From positions 1 through 18,150 of the forward strand of contig CAZGCA010000107.1 in assembly GCA_964524145.1 (NCBI GenBank): 18,150 bases of DNA. The letters are read 5' to 3'. Source of the stretch: CAZGCA01 sp964524145. GTDB lineage: Bacteria > Hydrogenedentota > CAZGCA01. Positions 14,240 to 18,150 of this stretch are shown here, in pieces. A program made the position numbers and the translations under genes. The notes beneath the pieces were generated by a model that saw nothing but the letters and a program-made list of their open reading frames with translations, was not told where the DNA came from and did not search any database. The stretch's first letter is position 1. Each line of letters starts with the position of its first letter.

Positions 14240-16526
14240 ACGGATCGCCGTTGCTCTCACCGGCAACCCGAACAGCGGCAAGACGAGCATCTTCAACAAC
14301 CTGACAGGTGCCAGACAGCACGTCGCGAACTATCCCGGGGTTACCGTTGAGCGGAAAGAGGGTAGGCTGTCGCGCGACGGGCACGAGATGGTTGTGGTTG
14401 ACCTGCCGGGCACGTACAGTCTCAGCCCGTACTCGGTCGAGGAGGTTGTCGTACGAGATTTCATCGTCCATGAAGAGCCGGACGTCGTTGTCGACGTGGT
14501 TGACGCGTCCAACCTCGAACGGAACCTGTACCTCGCAGCCCAGCTCATCGACCTTCACTGCAAGCTTGTCATCTGTCTCAACATGGTCGATGTCGCGACC
14601 GAAAACAAGATCCTCATCGACCAGAAGATGCTCAGCACGTTGCTCGGCGCTCCCGTTGTCCAGACCAACGGCCGACTGAACCGCGGTACCGAAGACCTGC
14701 TCGACGCAATCTTCCGTGTTGCGGAAGACGCGGACTCTCACACGCGCCACATACATATCAATTACGGCAGGGAGATCGAAGAGGAGCTTGCCAAGCTCGA
14801 ACAGCGTGTCGAGGCGGAGAAGACGCTGGCGGAACGGTATCACCCGCGCTGGCTCGCCGTGAAACTGCTCGAAGCGGACTCCGACATCGTCGAGCGGCTG
14901 CGTTCGCAAAGCGACGTGGCCGAATCGTTGCTCGGCCAGGCTAGAAAGAGCCGCAGACATCTCGAGAAGATATACGGCGAGGACATCGAAACCATCGTCG
15001 CCGACCGAATCTACTCGTTTCTTAACGGGCTGTGCCGCGAGGTGGTCAACGACGCGCAACGGGCGAAAACCACGCGCTCCGACAGGATCGACAAGGTGCT
15101 GACCAACAGGATGTTCGGTCTGCCCATATTCGCGCTGCTGATGTGGCTCATGTTCGAAGCAACGTTCACGCTGGGCGAACCGCCGATGCGGTGGATCGAA
15201 TCGTTCTTCGGGCTGCTGGGCACCGGTGTGGGACGGATCATGCCCGAGGGCATTCTGAAGGATCTCATCGTCACGGGCATGATAGACGGCGTTGGCGGGG
15301 TGCTCGTCTTTCTGCCGAACATCCTCATCCTGTTCTTCTTCCTCGCGATGCTCGAGGACTCGGGATACATGGCGCGGGCCGCGTTCCTGATGGACAAGGT
15401 GATGCATCTCGTCGGGCTGCACGGCAAATCGTTCATCGCGCTTCTGACGGGCGTGGGCTGCAACGCCCCCGCCGTTATGGCGACACGCACGCTCGAAAGC
15501 CAGGAGGACCGGCTCATCACCATACTGATAAGTCCGCTGATAAGTTGCTCGGCGCGCTACCCGGTGTACGTGCTGTTTACGGGAGCGTTCTTCGCCGAAC
15601 GCCAGGGAATGATCGTCTTCATTCTGTACATGTTGGGCGCGCTTCTCGCCATGGGTATGGCGTACATCTTTCGCAAGGTGCTGTTCAAAGGACGGTCCTC
15701 ACCGTTCGTGCTCGAGCTGCCTCCTTACAGGATCCCCACGTTCCGGTCGGTCGTAATACACATGTGGGAACGCGGCTCGATATTCCTGCGCAAGGCCGGC
15801 ACCATCATCCTCGCCGGCGTCGTGCTTGTCTGGGTGCTGCAGGCGTTCCCGCGCAACGTCACGTTGTCGCGCGACTATGCCGGCGAGATATCGGCCGTCC
15901 GTCAGAGAACGGAGGCCGAGCTCGGGGAACTGCGGGCATCGTTTGAGGAAGCACAGCGCGACCGGCGGCAAACGTACACGGACGCATTCATTCCGTTCGA
16001 GGAGAGCGCGGCATATCAAGAGATCGAATCGTACTACGACGACGCCAGACGGGAGCTGAACGATTCGAGCGCGAATGAGATTCGGGTGCTGGAACGCGGG
16101 AGGTTGGGCGAACAGGCGCGCGGCAGGTTTGCGGGCCGTATCGGGACAGCTATGGAACCCCTGATCCGGCCGCTCGGATTCGACTGGCGATTGGGTATTT
16201 CGATGATACCCGGCTTTGTCGCGAAGGAGGTCGTTGTCGGCTCGCTCGGCGTGCTGCTCGGGGCCGGCGACGAGACCGAAGATGCCGAACACGGCGCGCT
16301 CCGCGACCGGCTTACGGAACACTACACGCCGTTGGTGGGGTTCTGCTTCATGGTGTTCACCCTGATCTATACACCGTGTCTGGCCACCGTCGCGGTCATC
16401 CGCAAGGAGACAAACTCGTGGCGATGGGCACTGTTCAGCATCGCGTACAGCGTCGTGCTGGCGTGGATAGTGACGTTCGCCATCTACCAATGCGGTCTGT
16501 TGCTGGGGCTCGGAGGTGCGACGTAA
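14229..16526 (+). CDS. feoB: Ferrous iron transport protein B
   Basis: 765 residues, a full-length FeoB. The cytoplasmic G domain has G1 GNPNSGKTS (12-20), G2 PGVTVE (36-41), G3 DLPG (58-61) and G4 NMVD (118-121), followed by a helical GDI region (about 180-275). The membrane part has the two Gate-type regions, with TGVGCNAPAVMATRT (407-421), ISPLISCSARYPVYVLF (434-450, C440) and IPGFVAKEVVVGSLG (660-674). FeoB imports Fe2+ across the inner membrane. Residues 542-632, between membrane segments, form a charged, probably coiled-coil insertion; comparable insertions occur in other FeoB proteins. It starts inside the second feoA and its stop overlaps the next gene by one base. Regulation is probably by Fur from the operon promoter. 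Confidence 0.97.
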   Translation: MESKRIAVALTGNPNSGKTSIFNNLTGARQHVANYPGVTVERKEGRLSRDGHEMVVVDLPGTYSLSPYSVEEVVVRDFIVHEEPDVVVDVVDASNLERNLYLAAQLIDLHCKLVICLNMVDVATENKILIDQKMLSTLLGAPVVQTNGRLNRGTEDLLDAIFRVAEDADSHTRHIHINYGREIEEELAKLEQRVEAEKTLAERYHPRWLAVKLLEADSDIVERLRSQSDVAESLLGQARKSRRHLEKIYGEDIETIVADRIYSFLNGLCREVVNDAQRAKTTRSDRIDKVLTNRMFGLPIFALLMWLMFEATFTLGEPPMRWIESFFGLLGTGVGRIMPEGILKDLIVTGMIDGVGGVLVFLPNILILFFFLAMLEDSGYMARAAFLMDKVMHLVGLHGKSFIALLTGVGCNAPAVMATRTLESQEDRLITILISPLISCSARYPVYVLFTGAFFAERQGMIVFILYMLGALLAMGMAYIFRKVLFKGRSSPFVLELPPYRIPTFRSVVIHMWERGSIFLRKAGTIILAGVVLVWVLQAFPRNVTLSRDYAGEISAVRQRTEAELGELRASFEEAQRDRRQTYTDAFIPFEESAAYQEIESYYDDARRELNDSSANEIRVLERGRLGEQARGRFAGRIGTAMEPLIRPLGFDWRLGISMIPGFVAKEVVVGSLGVLLGAGDETEDAEHGALRDRLTEHYTPLVGFCFMVFTLIYTPCLATVAVIRKETNSWRWALFSIAYSVVLAWIVTFAIYQCGLLLGLGGAT

Positions 16527-16666
16527 TGGTGCAAACCGTAGCGGTCATCATCATCTGCATTGGAGCCGCGGCGTTCGTTGGATACCGCATCTGGAGGACG
16601 TTCCACAGCGCAAAAGCAGGCTCTCCATGCGACTACTGCGACCAGTGCAAAGAGCAGAAGAAATGA
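16526..16666 (+). CDS. FeoB-associated Cys-rich membrane protein
   Basis: 46 residues. An N-terminal membrane helix (about 4-20) is followed by a short basic region and SPCDYCDQCKE with C35, C38 and C41 in a CxxCxxC array. This is the arrangement of the small FeoB-associated Cys-rich membrane protein family, usually found directly after feoB. The ATG overlaps the feoB stop by one base (TAATG), so translation is coupled. A role in Fe2+ handling or FeoB assembly is proposed for the family; the chemistry is not settled. Confidence 0.85.
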   Translation: MVQTVAVIIICIGAAAFVGYRIWRTFHSAKAGSPCDYCDQCKEQKK

Positions 16667-16720
16667 CCGGCGTTTTCCGGCACCGTTGACTTCGGGATTC
16701 GAAGGAGCGCGTCCGAACAC

Positions 16721-18150
16721 ATGAGTGAAGGCATTACCGGAAGGAGAGACGTCCTGTTGAGAGTATTGAGGTTCCGCAGCGCACTCGTCCTGTTTGCGGT
16801 TGCGTTTCTTCTGCTCGTTCTCAGCGTTCACTGGCCGTACCCGCAGGAGAGCGAGCTGTCGTTCTCGAGCGGCATAGCAGTCGCCGGACCCAGAACGAAA
16901 GACGCGGATTCAGGCTACGGCGCGTATGTCTCGATCTTCAAGAAATGGCCTCGTGAAGAGCTTGAAGAGGTGTGCGATGTTGTGGAAGGGTTCATCGCCG
17001 ATACCGGCGCGCTTGCAAGTTCTTTCACCTTCGAAGCGCTGCCGCGCGAACTACTGCACAGATACGGTCCGCTGCTCCTTGCCGAAGGCTCGATGCCGGT
17101 TTCTGGGGAGGACGCCGTTGTGCTCGGACCGAACTGGCAGAAGGGGGTGGACGAAACCATTGTTGTAGGCGATGTCCAGTATCGCGTGTCCGGCAAGCTG
17201 AACGACTCCGCGGCCTTGTGGCGCGACGCTGCGCTGACCACGACCGACTGTCTGCGGCGCCACTACGAGATCGGCGACACGCCCAACATCGTGTATCTGT
17301 TGCCGCGTGCAGGTTTCTCGCCGTTGCGGATCAGGATGGTACTCGCCGAGCATATCAGGCAAGATCTGAAGGCCGACCAGAGTCCTGCGATTCGCGATGT
17401 GCCAGCTCCGTTCGTGTCGTCACGGCTGACCTTTTATCTCGTCGGGCTGTTCCTGGTTTTCGTCGCCACCATCGTCGCCTGTGCGGCGGTTGTTGTGCGG
17501 TTCGACGAGACCGTGCCCGGACTACCGCGTCCGCTGAAGATCTTCGCCGCTCCGCTGGCGGCGTTGCGAGCAAACCTCGGCGCGTACGTCGCCGTCAACT
17601 GCTGGTTGCTCGGTCTCATGTTTGCTGCCATCGTCTTGGGGACTACCGAGACCGGAGCTGTCTTCCAGGCGGGCATCACTGATGTGGTCCAACAGTCGTT
17701 CGGTGAAGGGGGCCCGCTGGCCTACATCGGCCGCGCATACGAGACCAGCGTCGTGCTCGCGACGATGGCCACCTTCTTCCACAACCTCGTTTTGGGCGCC
17801 ATTCTGACGACAACGATCCCGTCGTTTCTGATACCGGGGTTCGGCCTGATGTTGAACTCGCTCCGGTTCTTCGTGCTCGGGGTCGCGTTGGCGCCCGGCT
17901 CGCTCGGGGGTGCTTCGATATTCATCCCGCACGTGCCCGTCGCGGTGATCGAGCTGCAGGCGTACGTGGTGGCAACGTTTGCGGTACTCCGCATATGCGA
18001 AGCGCTCATCGATCCGCGCAGGTTCCGCACGACGAGCCGCGTCCAGTCTTACTCCGCCGCGCTTGCCGAGACCGCCGTTCTCTACCGGCTGGTCGTGTTG
18101 CTGCTCGCTGTCGGCGCGATATACGAAGCGTTCGAGATACGCCACCTGAC
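16721..18150 (+). CDS. Polytopic membrane protein with SpoIIM/DUF95-like C-terminal half (partial)
   Basis: 476 codons are visible; the gene runs off the right edge. Residues 19-36 are a membrane helix and 45-230 an extracytoplasmic domain with a MacB/FtsX-like element (AVVLGPN, then TIVVGDVQYRVSGKL at about 132-160). Further helices lie at about 236-258, 287-306, 345-390, 400-424 and 450-468. The segment FFHNLVLGAI, a Gly/Asn-rich loop (IPGFGLMLNS) and IPHVPVAVIELQAYVVA follow the SpoIIM/DUF95 pattern of N-N, G-x-N-G and PHG-x-E-l-x-A. ATG 16721 has AGGAG 13 bases upstream; TTG 16757 with AAGGAGAG nine bases upstream is a serious alternative. It follows the feo operon by 54 bp with no terminator seen. 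A transport or membrane-remodelling role is possible; function is unknown. Confidence 0.7.
   Translation, partial: MSEGITGRRDVLLRVLRFRSALVLFAVAFLLLVLSVHWPYPQESELSFSSGIAVAGPRTKDADSGYGAYVSIFKKWPREELEEVCDVVEGFIADTGALASSFTFEALPRELLHRYGPLLLAEGSMPVSGEDAVVLGPNWQKGVDETIVVGDVQYRVSGKLNDSAALWRDAALTTTDCLRRHYEIGDTPNIVYLLPRAGFSPLRIRMVLAEHIRQDLKADQSPAIRDVPAPFVSSRLTFYLVGLFLVFVATIVACAAVVVRFDETVPGLPRPLKIFAAPLAALRANLGAYVAVNCWLLGLMFAAIVLGTTETGAVFQAGITDVVQQSFGEGGPLAYIGRAYETSVVLATMATFFHNLVLGAILTTTIPSFLIPGFGLMLNSLRFFVLGVALAPGSLGGASIFIPHVPVAVIELQAYVVATFAVLRICEALIDPRRFRTTSRVQSYSAALAETAVLYRLVVLLLAVGAIYEAFEIRHL

Noticed and set aside
14154..15422. 422-residue minus-strand frame opposite feoB
   Set aside because: Antisense shadow of a full-length, motif-rich FeoB; translation is His/Arg/Glu-rich without domains.
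15852..16128. Charged insertion of about 90 residues in FeoB as a novel domain
   Set aside because: Many FeoB proteins carry a variable charged or coiled-coil loop at this place, so it is not reported as new.
16667..16720. Terminator after the feo operon
   Set aside because: Only a 4-bp stem (CCGG/CCGG) without a T run was found in the 54-bp gap, too weak to call.

Overview
The window is about 18.1 kb of moderately high-GC bacterial DNA, densely coded, with short intergenic gaps and several sets of overlapping genes. No rRNA, tRNA, CRISPR array, transposase or phage gene was recognised. Zinc-ribbon and zinc-finger membrane proteins, a duplicated DUF4097 protein, a binding-protein/permease fusion and a short hairpin repeat typical of environmental genomes suggest an uncultivated, PVC-like or Hydrogenedentes-like Gram-negative bacterium. 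That placement is an inference; no marker gene settles it.

Layout. (1) 9-2000: membrane-anchored S41 (Ctp/Prc-type) protease with two anti-sigma-type zinc fingers and a zinc ribbon in front of its membrane segment; a 46-codon Cys-rich ORF overlaps its stop. (2) 2138-2661: 524 bp without a convincing gene, ending in a promoter. (3) 2662-3363: zinc-ribbon/TM/DUF4352-like protein. (4) 3458-4526: a compact promoter-operator, then a winged-helix/MNT nucleotidyltransferase gene overlapping a HEPN gene, resembling a toxin-antitoxin pair. (5) 8459-4552, minus strand: ECF sigma factor, zinc-finger anti-sigma factor, a large two-domain DUF4097 beta-solenoid protein and a glycine-zipper lipoprotein, probably one envelope-stress operon. 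(6) 8771-12969: two-gene carbohydrate-type ABC importer without an ATPase; the first gene fuses binding protein and MalF-like permease, the second is a MalG-like permease with about 300 extra residues of repeats between its first two membrane segments. (7) 12970-13196: two hairpins, a promoter and a candidate Fur box. (8) 13197-16666: fur, feoA, feoA, feoB and a small FeoB-associated Cys-rich membrane protein, a self-regulated ferrous iron uptake operon. (9) 16721 to the right edge: a polytopic membrane protein with a SpoIIM/DUF95-like C-terminal half and an FtsX/MacB-like extracytoplasmic N-terminal half, cut by the window.

The most unusual items are the repeat-bearing MalG-like permease with its partner fusion, and the DUF4097 protein, whose two halves repeat the same 18-residue rung with an aromatic residue in one half and histidine at the equivalent place in the other. 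The protease fusion and the MNT-HEPN control region are next. Functions given are family-level inferences from motifs read by eye; no database search was possible.
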